From Natrinema sp. SYSU A 869 (GTDB lineage: Archaea > Halobacteriota > Halobacteria > Halobacteriales > Natrialbaceae), in NCBI RefSeq assembly GCF_019879105.1, contig NZ_CP082249.1:2604001-2668000 (forward strand): a stretch of DNA of 64,000 bases, given 5' to 3'. The notes under the pieces were generated by a model, which was not told the origin of the DNA, did not search any database, and worked only from the letters and a program-made list of their open reading frames with translations. Shown here piece after piece: positions 33,753-42,940 of this stretch. Each line of letters opens with the position of its first letter. Position 1 is the first letter of the stretch. Position numbers and translations under genes: made by a program.

Positions 33753-35264
33753 TTAGTCGAGTTCCCCGAACCGATCGGGTGGCCGCCGGTTGTCGGTCGC
33801 TTGCTCGAAGGCGTACGCCAGTTCGAACAGGCGGGATTCAGTGAACGCCCTGCCGAGCAGTTCGATACCGACCGGGAGCCCGTCGTCCGTGAAGCCGGCC
33901 GGCACGACAATAGCGGGCAGTCCCGTATGCGCGGACAGCTCGCAGTTCATCTCTTCGAACGGCTGGTGTTCGGGAATCTCGACGGGAGGAATCGTCGATG
34001 GCGGATACAGGATGGCGTCGAGGTCGTGCTCAACCAGCCTCGAGAGCGTCGTCTCCGCGAGTCGCCGTCGCCGCCGGAGTCGCCGGAGGTACCCGACGTT
34101 CTTGTCCAGCGACTCGGTGTCCACGTCGAGGATACCGGCCTCCCCCAACCGGGATTCGATCGATGGGGCGACCGTTCCCGTGTCGACGACCTCGGTCAAC
34201 GAGTCGTGGGGCGTCGCGTCCCCGAGTTCCGACAGGTACTCGTCGAAGTCACGCGCGAACTCGTACTGAAGCACTCGAGCGCTCGCGAGGCGGTCGACGT
34301 CGACAACCTCAACGGGGTCGACGATCGTCGCACCGGCCGCTTCCATCGCCTCGATAGCATCCTCAACGACGGTAGTGACCGCCTCGGCGTCGGCCGCGGA
34401 CGCGTTCTCCTCGTTCTGGAGACCGAAGAACTGCCGGGCGATGCCGATGCGTGCACCGTCGAGACCGCCATCGTCGAGGTGGGAGACGTAGCCGTCCGCC
34501 GGAACCTGTCCCGCGCCCCTGGCCGTGACCGGGTCTTCGGGGTCGTAGCCGGCCACGACCTCGAGCAGCCGCGCAGCGTCCGCGACGGTCCGGGTGATGG
34601 GACCCAGCGTGTCCTGCGTCTCGCTCAGCGGGACGATGCCCGTCCGGCTAACCAACCCTCTGGTCGGGCGGACACCGACGACATCGTTGAATGCGGGCGG
34701 TGACCGGACGGACGAGCAGGTGTCGGTCCCCGTTCCGATAGCGCCGAGATTCGCGGCGATAGCCGCCGCAGTGCCGCCGCTGGACCCCGCCGGCCGTCGA
34801 TCGAGGTCGTAGGCGTTCCGCGTCGCACCGCCGAGCGAGCTGATCGTGTCGACGCCGAACGACAGCTCCTGCAGGTTCGCCTTCGCGATGATGACGACGC
34901 CGGCGTCACGGAGCCACTTGACGGCGAACGCGTCGCGTGACGGCGTGGACTCTGCGAGCGCTGCCGACCCCGCCGTAGTCGGCATGTCGTGGGTGTTCTG
35001 GTTGTCTTTGAGGACGACCGGAACGCCGTGGAGGGGGCCGACGAACCCGTCGCTCTCGAACCGCGCATCGAGCCGACGAGCACGCCGGCGAGCGTCGTCG
35101 TTTATCGTCAGAATCGCGTTCAGATCGCCGTCGTAGGCGTCGATACGCGCCAGATAGCGGTCGACGAGCGCTTCGGCGGTGACGCGTTCGTCTGCCATGG
35201 CCGCGTGAATGTCGGCGATGGTCGCCTCGACGAGATCGAACGAGTCAGTAGGCGATGTGGACAT
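33753..35264 (-). CDS. Amidase (amidase-signature family)
   Basis: Serine amidohydrolase of 503 residues with the Ser-cisSer-Lys triad: the lysine in PVVLKDNQNTHDMPTT, RRPAGSSGGTAAAIAANLG with the middle serine, and GTGTDTCSSVRSPPAFNDVV with the catalytic serine. It has high similarity of pattern to secondary amidases annotated as indole-acetamide or peptide amidases; it is not a GatA, since no gatB or gatC lies nearby. The start at 35264 (MSTSPTDSFDLVEATI) is preferred to an upstream ATG at 35363. The substrate cannot be told from sequence. No signal peptide. Confidence 0.88.
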   Translation of the reverse strand: MSTSPTDSFDLVEATIADIHAAMADERVTAEALVDRYLARIDAYDGDLNAILTINDDARRRARRLDARFESDGFVGPLHGVPVVLKDNQNTHDMPTTAGSAALAESTPSRDAFAVKWLRDAGVVIIAKANLQELSFGVDTISSLGGATRNAYDLDRRPAGSSGGTAAAIAANLGAIGTGTDTCSSVRSPPAFNDVVGVRPTRGLVSRTGIVPLSETQDTLGPITRTVADAARLLEVVAGYDPEDPVTARGAGQVPADGYVSHLDDGGLDGARIGIARQFFGLQNEENASAADAEAVTTVVEDAIEAMEAAGATIVDPVEVVDVDRLASARVLQYEFARDFDEYLSELGDATPHDSLTEVVDTGTVAPSIESRLGEAGILDVDTESLDKNVGYLRRLRRRRRLAETTLSRLVEHDLDAILYPPSTIPPVEIPEHQPFEEMNCELSAHTGLPAIVVPAGFTDDGLPVGIELLGRAFTESRLFELAYAFEQATDNRRPPDRFGELD

Positions 35265-35356
35265 GAGATGGTTCGAATCCGTACAGGGTAGTCCCGAACC
35301 AGGGACCTGAATCTGTCGCCCGGCGGTATTAGTTCGCAGTCGTCGTCTACAAACCG

Positions 35357-35635
35357 ATGGCAAACCGGATCCAGCTCAGTGACTGGGACACGGTGATCGA
35401 CGAACTGCACCGGTTCGGCGAGACCGGAGACGTGACCACCGGCGACGATCGGATACGGATCGACTTCGGCTCCGCACACCTCGAGGTCTCGCGGACCGGA
35501 CGCGTCAGCACGGGGATGCCGCTCCACGACTTCGAGCAACAAGGAGAGGTCGATCTCGTTGTGGATCACGGCGCGGGATCCCTCACGATCGACGCTGACG
35601 ACGTAGTCTACACGTTCAGGCGACCCAGCGGGTGA
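35357..35635 (+). CDS. Conserved haloarchaeal protein, 92 residues, function unknown
   Basis: Small protein, mostly beta strands (DRIRIDFGSAHLEVSRTGRV, GEVDLVVDHGAGSLTIDADD) with an N-terminal helix (SDWDTVIDELHRFGETG). The ATG at 35357 and G/C-rich third positions support coding. It is divergent from the amidase and convergent with the PHP gene. No motif allows a function. Confidence 0.65.
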   Translation: MANRIQLSDWDTVIDELHRFGETGDVTTGDDRIRIDFGSAHLEVSRTGRVSTGMPLHDFEQQGEVDLVVDHGAGSLTIDADDVVYTFRRPSG

Positions 35636-35719
35636 CGGCGTCGTTGCTCCATCAATCCCCGCGTACTGCCGCGCGCCACCGCAGAGGGGTTTATCAGGCG
35701 GCTGTAACGCGTCGGTCTC

Positions 35720-36478
35720 TCAGTCAGCTTCCTTCTCACCGGGCGGTGCTTCCTCCTCACCGGGCGGTGCTTCCTCCTCACCGGGCGGCCTCCCCACGCC
35801 GGGCGTCGGCCGTTCGATCGCGTCGATCACCTGTTTCCGGTTGTGGATCGCCCGATAGCCGCGCCGAAGCAAGCGATCGAATCCGGTGCGGGAGACGCGC
35901 GCGCTGACGTCGCCATCGCGGATTGCGTCGACGATCGACGCAGGCGTGAGCCGATCAGCCTCGACGACCGTGTACGCCCGCCCAACCTCGAAGGGGTAGT
36001 GAGCGTCGCTCCCGCCGACTAGCGGGAGGTCACGCCCGTTCGCTAACTCCTCGACGAGCGGCTGCGAGCGCGGGTGTTTGCCGTTGACTTCGATCGCATC
36101 GAAGGGGACGTCCTCGAGTTCCCGGACTGTACTGTTCCGGAATGGATGGGCGACGATCGCAGCACAGTCGCGGTCGTGTGCCAGCGCGACCGCCTCCTTG
36201 GGGGAGAGTGCGCCGGGTTTCGTTGCCACCGGCGGGTCGGGCCCGACGACGAGGACGTGACCGCGGTCGGTCGTGATCTCGATCCCCGGCAACGTTTCGA
36301 CGTCCGGCGACGGATCGAACGCCGTGTAGTAATCGTGGTTAGTTGTCGCGACGCCGTCGAGACCACGTCGCTCGGCCATCTCGGTGAGCAGTCGAACGCC
36401 GAGCGGGTCGTATCGGTCGCCGAGCGACCGCCGACCGTGGAAGAATCGCGTGTGCGTATGGAGATCGACCGCGTACAT
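35720..36478 (-). CDS. PHP-domain phosphoesterase with repeated acidic tail
   Basis: Metal-dependent phosphoesterase of 252 residues. Metal ligands: YAVDLHTHTRFFHG at the N-terminus, ATTNHDYYTAF, PGIEITTDRGHVLVVG, IVAHPF and VGGSDAHYPFEVG near residue 157. The C-terminal 22 residues are a sevenfold-turn tail made of PPGEEEA repeated three times, encoded by a 21-bp tandem repeat at about 35733-35795. The ATG at 36478 (MYAVDLHTHT) places the first motif correctly. It is divergent from the lipid kinase gene with only 54 nt between starts, including an inverted repeat. Substrate unknown. Confidence 0.85.
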   Translation of the reverse strand: MYAVDLHTHTRFFHGRRSLGDRYDPLGVRLLTEMAERRGLDGVATTNHDYYTAFDPSPDVETLPGIEITTDRGHVLVVGPDPPVATKPGALSPKEAVALAHDRDCAAIVAHPFRNSTVRELEDVPFDAIEVNGKHPRSQPLVEELANGRDLPLVGGSDAHYPFEVGRAYTVVEADRLTPASIVDAIRDGDVSARVSRTGFDRLLRRGYRAIHNRKQVIDAIERPTPGVGRPPGEEEAPPGEEEAPPGEKEAD

Positions 36479-36506
36479 AGGAGAGCAAACGCCGGGCAGA
36501 CCCTTT

Positions 36507-36525
36507 TGCATGCGGCCGGCATGCA
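36507..36525. promoter_or_regulatory. Inverted repeat between PHP and lipid kinase genes
   Basis: TGCATGC-GGCCG-GCATGCA, exact arms of 7 bp. It overlaps the short divergent promoter region, just after CCCTTTTGC (36500-36508), the likely TATA region of the kinase gene. Confidence 0.45.
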
Positions 36526-36532
36526 CTGCAGT

Positions 36533-37492
36533 ATGACACCTGCGGAGGCGAGCGAGCGTGTTCTCGTCCTCAACCCCGTGAGCGGGAGCGGGGATCACGT
36601 CGACGACGTCGTCGAACTCGCGGACGACCACGGCTTCGAGATTCGAAAGACCGAGGAGGGCGGCGACGCGAAGCGGTTCGCCCACGACGTTGCACCCGAT
36701 GCCGATCTCGTCGCCGCGGCCGGCGGCGACGGCACCCTCAACGCCGTCGTCAACGGCGTCGCCGCCGCGGACGCCCTCGAGACGACGACCGTCGCCGTCG
36801 TCCCCGCGGGAACGGGGAACAACTTCGCGACCAACATCGGGATTCAGGGGCTCGAGCACGCGTTTACGGTGATCGAAAACGGCCGACGGCGGTCGATCGA
36901 TATCGCGACAGCGAACGATCGAATCTTCGTCAACTCCTGTGTCGGCGGGATCACCGCCGAGGCGAGCAGCGAGACGACTCCGGAGAGCAAGGCGGATCTC
37001 GGCGTGCTCGCGTACGTGAAGAACACCGTCGAGACGGTCGGCAAGTTCGACTCGCTCCCCCTGCGGGTGGAGACGGCTACGGGTCCGAACGGCGAGACGG
37101 CCCAGGCCTGGGAGGGCGAGGCCCTATTCGTCCTCATCGGGAACTGCCGACGGTTCACCGGCGTGCGAACGGCACAGGCGAACGTTGAGGATGGCCTGCT
37201 CGAGGTCACGATCGTCGAGGACGCCGCGGCGACCGATCTGCTCGGCGGCGCGGCCCTCGAAGGGTTGTTCGGGCAGGAAAGCACCCACATCGTCCGCCGC
37301 CGAACGCCGTCGCTGGTGATCGAGAGCCGCAAGGACTCGATCGAGTACAGCCTCGACGGCGAGATGCTCGAGACCGAAACTGTCCGGCTCGAGACGGACC
37401 CTGGCGCGCTCACGCTCCCCGTCGGCGACGGCTATCGGCCGAATCCCGACGAGGAGGAGCGGTGGCCCATCGGGACGCCTGCGAATCAGTAG
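36533..37492 (+). CDS. Diacylglycerol/lipid kinase family protein (YegS/BmrU-like)
   Basis: ATP-dependent lipid kinase fold of 319 residues. N-terminal VLVLNPVSGSGDHVDDVVE, then ADLVAAAGGDGTLNAVVNGV (the GGDGT signature) and VVPAGTGNNFATNIGI. The second domain is a beta sandwich (FVNSCVGGITAEA ... ALFVLIGNCRRFTG ... LVIESRKDSIEYSLDGEM). In archaea it may act on diether lipid precursors, but the substrate is not established. I start at 36533 (MTPAEAS); the ATG at 36521 (MHCSM) is equally possible. Confidence 0.85.
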   Translation: MTPAEASERVLVLNPVSGSGDHVDDVVELADDHGFEIRKTEEGGDAKRFAHDVAPDADLVAAAGGDGTLNAVVNGVAAADALETTTVAVVPAGTGNNFATNIGIQGLEHAFTVIENGRRRSIDIATANDRIFVNSCVGGITAEASSETTPESKADLGVLAYVKNTVETVGKFDSLPLRVETATGPNGETAQAWEGEALFVLIGNCRRFTGVRTAQANVEDGLLEVTIVEDAAATDLLGGAALEGLFGQESTHIVRRRTPSLVIESRKDSIEYSLDGEMLETETVRLETDPGALTLPVGDGYRPNPDEEERWPIGTPANQ

Positions 37493-37567
37493 TTCACCGA
37501 CGCTATCGATTCGAAACAGCCGAGGCGAGACGATACTGGTTTCAAGAGCCGCCGTAATTGTGCGGGT

Positions 37568-38128
37568 ATGAGCACGCCGGAAGAGGACCTGCAACACGAG
37601 AACGCAGGACAGGACGTGATCGCTGTCGACGCTGACGACAACGAACTCGAGTTAGTCAACCGTCTCGACGCTCACACGGGCGATGGCATTCGCCACCGGG
37701 CGTTCACCTCGCTCGTCTTCGACGGCGAGGGGAACGTCCTGCTCGCCCAGCGAGCGCCGGATAAGCGCCTGTGGGGCACCCACTGGGACGGCACCGTCGC
37801 CTCCCACCCCGTCGAGGGCCAGAGTCAGAAGGAGGCGACCCGCCAGCGACTCGAGGAGGAGTTGGGGATCACGCCCGACCAATACGACGACCTGGAGGTG
37901 ACCGACCGCTTCGAGTACAAGCGCTACTTCGAGAACGCGGGCGTCGAGCACGAGGTCTGTGCCGTCCTGCAGGTGACGCTGTCCGATCGCAGCCTCGACC
38001 CCGACGAGGAGGAGGTCGCCGGCCTGCTGTGGGTTCCCTACGAGCGACTCCACTCGAACCCGGAGTGGTACCGACAGCTGCGACTCTGCCCGTGGTTCGA
38101 GATCGCCATGCGCCGGGATGTCCGGTAA
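37568..38128 (+). CDS. idi: Isopentenyl-diphosphate delta-isomerase, type I (Nudix fold)
   Basis: Interconverts IPP and DMAPP for isoprenoid lipid synthesis. The protein has 186 residues: RHRAFTSLVFDGEGNVLLAQ, the Nudix-like TVASHPVEGQSQKEATRQRL with EEELGI, and EHEVCAVLQVTL carrying the catalytic glutamate. Compared with the E. coli enzyme (VCGHP), the position of the catalytic cysteine is alanine here (VASHP), so catalysis would have to work without it, or another enzyme supplies the activity. It follows the lipid kinase gene by 75 nt on the same strand. Confidence 0.9.
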   Translation: MSTPEEDLQHENAGQDVIAVDADDNELELVNRLDAHTGDGIRHRAFTSLVFDGEGNVLLAQRAPDKRLWGTHWDGTVASHPVEGQSQKEATRQRLEEELGITPDQYDDLEVTDRFEYKRYFENAGVEHEVCAVLQVTLSDRSLDPDEEEVAGLLWVPYERLHSNPEWYRQLRLCPWFEIAMRRDVR

Positions 38129-38336
38129 GACGGCGACAGATCGACTCACACCGAACCAGTAATACGCTCGACACGAGGTCAAACTACCCGACTCGAGAAC
38201 GGCGTTCGTCGGAGATGAGTCCAGGCGAAGCTGGCCACTCGAGCGTACGAACGGTGGTTTCGTGATCGAAAGACGACGCCGAACGGAGCTACTTCTCGCG
38301 ACCGAACACTGTCCGGAAACAGTACACGAGCGGGAG

Positions 38337-38344
38337 GTTTATGG
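38337..38344 (+). promoter_or_regulatory. TATA box of the glycosyltransferase cluster
   Basis: GTTTATGG about 35 nt before the ATG at 38376. It implies a short leader and a transcript that covers the three plus-strand genes 38376-41527. The upstream gap 38129-38336 has no gene. Confidence 0.55.
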
Positions 38345-38375
38345 GGGAGTGCCCACACATGCAGGATAGACTGCG

Positions 38376-39745
38376 ATGGTCATTGGTACGCTCAGACGTC
38401 TTCTTCGGGGGAGTGTGATTACGTCGTCCGCGTCGGTAAGGGGGTCGACCGCCGCGGAAGCGACGGCGGAGTCGGAGCCGTCGGCCGGCGTGGAGCGGCT
38501 TGCCGACGAGCCGCTCGATATCTGTCTATTGAGTTATCGATCGAACCCGTATTCTGGGGGACAGGGCGTCTACGTCAAATATCTGAGCCGTGCGTTGACC
38601 GACCTCGGTCACTCTGTCGACGTCATTTCGGGGAAACCGTATCCCGAACTCGACGATGATGTCGGGCTCGTGAAACTGCCCGGCGAGAACATCGTCGATG
38701 AACTCGACCGGCTGGGACAGTTCGACTCGTCCTATCTCCGCGATCCACTGGCCCTGTACGAATGGCTGAGTGCACTCACCGGCGGGTTTCCGGATCCCTA
38801 CGTCTTCGGCCGGCAGGTCGTCGACTACTTCGAGGAGCACCAGCCCGCATATGATGTCGTCCACGACAACCAGTCGCTCTGTCACGGACTTCGTGCCCTC
38901 CGCAAGCGGGGCCACCCGGTCGTGGCGACCGTTCACCATCCGATCACCGTCGACCGCGACGCCGCGCTCAAGGCGGCCGACGACTGGGGGGAGCGGCTGT
39001 TGATCCGGCGCTGGTATCGATTCCTCCGGATGCAACGCGAGGTCGTTCAGGAACTCCCCACATTCTGACCGTTTCCGAGTCGGCCAAACACCGCACTGTC
39101 ACCGACTTCGGAGCCGACCCCGAGTCGATCCGCGTCGTCCACAACGGCATCGACACGGACCTGTTCGAACCTGTCAATCGGAGCGCCAATCGTCCGCGCG
39201 TGATGACGACCGTTAGCGCCGATGTTCCTCTCAAGGGAACCCGATATCTGCTCGAGGCGTTCGCGGCCGTCCGCGAGGAGATCGACGCCGAACTCGTCGT
39301 TGTCGGCGAGTTCGACGAGGGCGGTGACTGCGATCAATTGATCTCGACATTGGGAATCGGGGACGCGATCGAGACCCACAGCGAGATCAGCTACGAGCGA
39401 ATGGTCGAACTCTACGGGACCGCCGACGTCGCGGTCGTCCCCTCGATCTACGAGGGATTCGGGCTCCCGGCGGGTGAGGCGCTGGCCTGTGGCGTTCCGG
39501 TCGTGGCCACAACCGGCGGGGGGCTCCCCGAAGTGGTTGGCGACGCCGGCGTCCTCGTTGACCCGGGCGACGCCAACGCGCTGGCCGACGCCGTCCGGGA
39601 CCTGCTTGCGGACGACCAGCGCCGCCGTCGACTCGGCGAGCGGGGACGGGAGCGTATCGTCGAGGAGTTCGATTGGAAGCGGGCCGCCCGCGAGACGGTG
39701 CACACGTATCGCAACGCCATCGAAACGCGGTCACAGGGTGCCTGA
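38376..39745 (+). CDS. Glycosyltransferase family 4 protein (frame break near 39058)
   Basis: GT-B glycosyltransferase of 456 residues after repair. The N-terminal domain has ICLLSYRSNPYSGGQGVYVK and DVVHDNQSLCHGL. At 39056-39059 (GAACTCCCCACATT) the frame as given ends in LPTF-stop; adding one C gives LPHILTVSESAKHRTV and the rest of the enzyme: RVVHNGIDTDLFEP, KGTRYLLEAF, VVPSIYEGFGLPAGEAL (the E-x7-E donor site) and the C-terminal helix. First gene of a probable surface-glycan operon; the methyltransferase begins 1 nt after its stop. Acceptor and sugar unknown. Confidence 0.85.
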
Positions 39746-39746
39746 T

Positions 39747-40469
39747 ATGGAGACGATCGATTTCGACCGGCTGACACTGACCCCGGGAATGCGCGTCCTC
39801 GACGTCGGCTGCGGCGAGGGCCGTCACGTCCACGCCGCTGCCCTCGAGAACGTCGCCGAAGTCGTCGGTTTGGACCTCGAGCGGGAGAACCTGAAAGCGG
39901 CCCGCGATGATCACGCGGAGTACATCGCCCCGGAGTCGGACGTGCCGGTCACCTTTCTCTCGGGGGACGCGCTCAGGCTTCCCTTCGGGGACGGCGCGTT
40001 CGACGTCGTCTGCTGTACCGAGGTCTTAGAGCACCTGCCCGACTACGAGTCGGCCATCGACGAGCTTCGACGCGTCTGTGCGCCCGACGGCACGCTCGCG
40101 GTGAGCGTTCCCAGAGCGGGGCCCGAACGGGTCTGCTGGGCGCTGTCAGATGACTATCACAACGTCGAGGGCGGACACGTCCGTATCTTCGACCGCGAGG
40201 AGTTACAGGCAGCCATCGAACGACGCGGATTCGAACGGGTCGACGGCCACTTCGCTCACGCCCTGCACGCGCCCTACTGGTGGCTCAAGTGTCTCTGGTG
40301 GGACCGCGACGAGCAGGGCGAGCCGCCGCTTCCGCTGCGGGCCTACGACCGCTTCCTCGAGTGGGACGTCCTCGAGTCGCCCCGGCCAGTGCGGCTGCTC
40401 GAGGAGGCGCTCGATCCCATCGTCGGCAAGAGCGTCGTCTACTACTTCGAGCTGGAGGCAAGAGCGTGA
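39747..40469 (+). CDS. SAM-dependent class I methyltransferase
   Basis: A 240-residue methyltransferase. Motif I is MRVLDVGCGEGRHVHAAAL, followed by VVGLDLERENL (acidic loop), VPVTFLSGDALRLPFGDGAF, DVVCCTEVLEHLPDYES and GTLAVSVPRAGPE. The C-terminal part adds WWLKCLWWDRDE and a helical cap. It lies between a glycosyltransferase and an alpha/alpha-barrel protein, with 1-nt spacing to the former and a GTGA overlap with the latter, so it probably methylates a sugar or lipid intermediate of the same pathway. Confidence 0.88.
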   Translation: METIDFDRLTLTPGMRVLDVGCGEGRHVHAAALENVAEVVGLDLERENLKAARDDHAEYIAPESDVPVTFLSGDALRLPFGDGAFDVVCCTEVLEHLPDYESAIDELRRVCAPDGTLAVSVPRAGPERVCWALSDDYHNVEGGHVRIFDREELQAAIERRGFERVDGHFAHALHAPYWWLKCLWWDRDEQGEPPLPLRAYDRFLEWDVLESPRPVRLLEEALDPIVGKSVVYYFELEARA

Positions 40470-41527
40470 GTAACGTTTCATCGGGGAAGTCACTGGAGGA
40501 TTGGGGGCTCGAGCCCGCGGTCGACTATATCGAGCGCGTGCAGCGGTCGGACGGGCTCATCCTGTGGTATCCCGACGGGCCGGCCGACCCTTGGGACCAC
40601 GTCGAGAGCGCGATGGGGTTGTCGGTCGCCGGCCGCTACGGGGCCGCTCGCCGCGCGTACCGCTGGGTGGCCGACGCACAACACGACGACGGCGCACTGT
40701 GGGCGACCTACGGCGAGACCGACAGTGACGGCAACGACGGGGCCCACGCTGGCGACGAGCCGCGCAAGGAAACCCACCGTAGCGCCTACGTTGCCGTCGG
40801 TACCTGGCACCACTACCTCTGTACCGGCGATCGGGAGTTCCTTGAGGAGCTCTGGCCGACCGTCCGGGACGCCGTCGCGTTCGCGTGCGACCAGCAGGCT
40901 CCGTCCGGCGAAATCTACTGGACCGTCGGCGCGGACGGCGAGGTCTACGAGGACGCACTGATCTCTGGCTGTGCCTCAATCTACAAGAGTCTGGCCTGTG
41001 GCGCAGCGATTGCAGGCGAACTCGGTCATACCGACGCGCATGACCGCTGGCTCGCAGCCCGCACCCACCTCGGCGAGGCGATCCGGACTCGCCCCGACCG
41101 CTTCGACCGCACCTGGGAGAGCAAGTCTCGGTACGCAATGGACTGGTTCTATCCCGTCCTCTGTGGCGTGGTGACCGGCGGGCCGGCACGGGAGCGCCTC
41201 GAGGCCGGCATGGATCGCTTTCTCGAAGAAGGACTGGGCTGTCGCTGCGTCGCGGACGAACCCTGGGTGACCGTCGCCGAGTCATGCGAACTCGTCGTCT
41301 CGCTGGCCGCGGTCGGTCGGACGGAACGCGCCCGCGAGGTCCTCGAGTGGCTCTTTCAGTGGACCGACGACGAGGGCGTCTTCTGGACGGGCTATCAGTT
41401 CGAGGACGAGGCGTTCTGGCCGGGTGACCGGCCGACGTGGACTGCGGGTGCGGCGGTGCTGGCCGCGGATGCGCTGTCAGGGGTGTCGGGGGCCGCGGAT
41501 CTGTTTACTGATCCGCTATTCGAATGA
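40466..41527 (+). CDS. Alpha/alpha-barrel protein (prenyltransferase/glycoside-hydrolase-like)
   Basis: A 353-residue protein made of repeated helical hairpins (VESAMGLSVAGRYGAARRAY, THRSAYVAVGTWHHYLCTGD, DALISGCASIYKSLACGAAI, ETCELV-like AESCELVVSLAAVGRTERAR). This is the (alpha/alpha)6 toroid shared by prenyltransferases/squalene cyclases and several glycoside hydrolases; automated labels usually say prenyltransferase. The start is the GTG at 40466, which overlaps the TGA of the methyltransferase gene. Acidic residues near the barrel ends (DGALWATYGE, DEGVFWTGYQ) favour a sugar-active role in this context (inference). Confidence 0.75.
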   Translation: MSNVSSGKSLEDWGLEPAVDYIERVQRSDGLILWYPDGPADPWDHVESAMGLSVAGRYGAARRAYRWVADAQHDDGALWATYGETDSDGNDGAHAGDEPRKETHRSAYVAVGTWHHYLCTGDREFLEELWPTVRDAVAFACDQQAPSGEIYWTVGADGEVYEDALISGCASIYKSLACGAAIAGELGHTDAHDRWLAARTHLGEAIRTRPDRFDRTWESKSRYAMDWFYPVLCGVVTGGPARERLEAGMDRFLEEGLGCRCVADEPWVTVAESCELVVSLAAVGRTERAREVLEWLFQWTDDEGVFWTGYQFEDEAFWPGDRPTWTAGAAVLAADALSGVSGAADLFTDPLFE

Positions 41528-41722
41528 ACTGATTTAGGTGAGAGTGCCCAGATATGCTAAAAGGCGGCTCAAGTTAAGACAATACTGTTTGAGCATCCTT
41601 GGAGCGATCTTGAGCCACTAATATCCAACCCCGGTGATTTCTCATGTCTGAAAAATCTGAAGAATCGCTGAATCTGGTTAGAGTTCGATAAAACCTGACA
41701 ATTACAGACATTTCTTCTTTAT

Positions 41723-42115
41723 TTAATATATTATAACTGATAGATTATTATCGAATATTGGGTGACTTTCCATCACCGATTCAATGCGCTTCCTAGTCAA
41801 ATCTGGGATGGTTTCGATACGGTCAGGATTATCCGAGAAATATTGAATATAGTCTTCTTTTCCCTCCGGATAATATTCATAAGTTAGCTCTCTATCTCCT
41901 TCAATAAATCCCTCAAAATCATTATATATTTGAACATTGTCCCAGATCCAATTGAGATCAGAATCGATTATATCTATTTCGGTCAAAAGCGCTTCGCGAA
42001 GACGATTTCGTTGATCTCTTAATCTCTTATAATCGAATATTAGCGTCACAACTATCGCAATAAGTGAACCCAGAACGACTTCGGTAATAGCCATTAAGAG
42101 AAATAACTCCCCCAC
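41723..42115 (-). CDS. AT-rich gene for a small membrane-anchored protein
   Basis: A 130-residue protein with one N-terminal span (MGELFLLMAITEVVLGSLIA), a basic coiled stretch (YKRLRDQRNRLREALLTEID) and a polar C-terminal domain. Codon use differs sharply from all neighbours: A/T third positions are common (ATA, AAT, TAT, AGA), which suggests recent transfer, perhaps from a virus or plasmid. It lies in AT-rich flanks (41540-41722 and 42116-42446). No known family or partner. Confidence 0.6.
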   Translation of the reverse strand: MGELFLLMAITEVVLGSLIAIVVTLIFDYKRLRDQRNRLREALLTEIDIIDSDLNWIWDNVQIYNDFEGFIEGDRELTYEYYPEGKEDYIQYFSDNPDRIETIPDLTRKRIESVMESHPIFDNNLSVIIY

Positions 42116-42446
42116 ACTGTTAAATGTTACCCGACATCGTCCTGAATATAGTTAAACAATTGATTATATGTCCAACCTTATTTATATCTTTCTGACTTTC
42201 TAAGATCCCATAGGGTTGCACGTGAACGGAATCAGATTCCCGTATGTGCACACAAGCTGTGACTCGTCGTGTACATCTCGCGAGTCTATCTATCGGTTGA
42301 TCCGCCTCTCTTCTCTGAAGGGCGGCACGTTCCGCCGGTTATGGCGCGAAAGAGGCGATTCAGTATGTAGAAAAATAGAATTTTCCGTGGTCGTGAGTAG
42401 GAGTATGTGGAGCAACGAGTGGTCGCTCGCGCGGTTCATCTCGCTA
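42116..42446. other. AT-rich intergenic region inside a small accessory island
   Basis: No gene I can support. A plus-strand frame from 42216 (MHVNGIRFPYVH...) is open but has serine/cysteine-rich, non-haloarchaeal composition and is probably chance. Confidence 0.5.
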
Positions 42447-42710
42447 TCATGGTTCAAGATCTTCGCTCTCTAATTCTCCCTCAAGATAGGCACGACCCCA
42501 ATCCGTAATTCGGTAATAGCCACGATCGTCGTCGACTTTTCGAAGGAGTCCGTGTTCTTCCAAGATCGGAAGACGGCGTTTCACTGTCGGATGAGAGACG
42601 CCGTCGATGTTGTACGAGACCACCGCTGGTGGCATCGCTATCCCCGTTTCCTCAAAGAACTCAAGCAGCGCAGGATCGGATTTCGTCATCCACGAAACCA
42701 GCGGGCGCAT
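42447..42710 (-). CDS. PhiH1 repressor-like winged-helix protein
   Basis: An 87-residue repressor-like protein of the type first known from halovirus phiH and common in haloarchaeal proviruses and plasmids: SWMTKSDPALLEFFEETGIA, SYNIDGVSHPTVKRRLPILE, EHGLLRKVDDDRGYYRITDW, GRAYLEGELE. One winged helix, no ligand domain. I keep the start at 42710 (MRPLVSWMTK), typical of the family. Its presence in the AT-rich insert between the two halves of the glycan cluster supports a mobile-element origin of the insert. Confidence 0.8.
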   Translation of the reverse strand: MRPLVSWMTKSDPALLEFFEETGIAMPPAVVSYNIDGVSHPTVKRRLPILEEHGLLRKVDDDRGYYRITDWGRAYLEGELESEDLEP

Positions 42711-42940
42711 TCAGTAGCGAATCTCCATGTGCCGCTATAACTGGGGGTGCTCTCTTGGATGATGATCTCCAACAGTGAACTTATGATGCTATATAGGATC
42801 AAATTTTAAGTCAGAGCCAATCATCAGTTCATCGCACGGAAGCTAGACGGACCCATAGCTACCCGAATTGGTCCTCGAGAGAACGCGGACCCGGTGACCC
42901 AACCACCGGCCCGCGTGGCTTCCGTCATCCACTGAAAGCC

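Noticed and set aside
35268-35285. GGTTCGAATCC resembling the T-loop of a tRNA
   Set aside because: No matching acceptor, D or anticodon stems occur within 80 nt; the word lies just before the amidase start by chance.
42216-42473. Plus-strand frame of 85 codons in the accessory insert
   Set aside because: Ser/Cys/Arg-rich product without hydrophobic core or acidic bias; it overlaps the end of the PhiH1-type repressor gene on the other strand.
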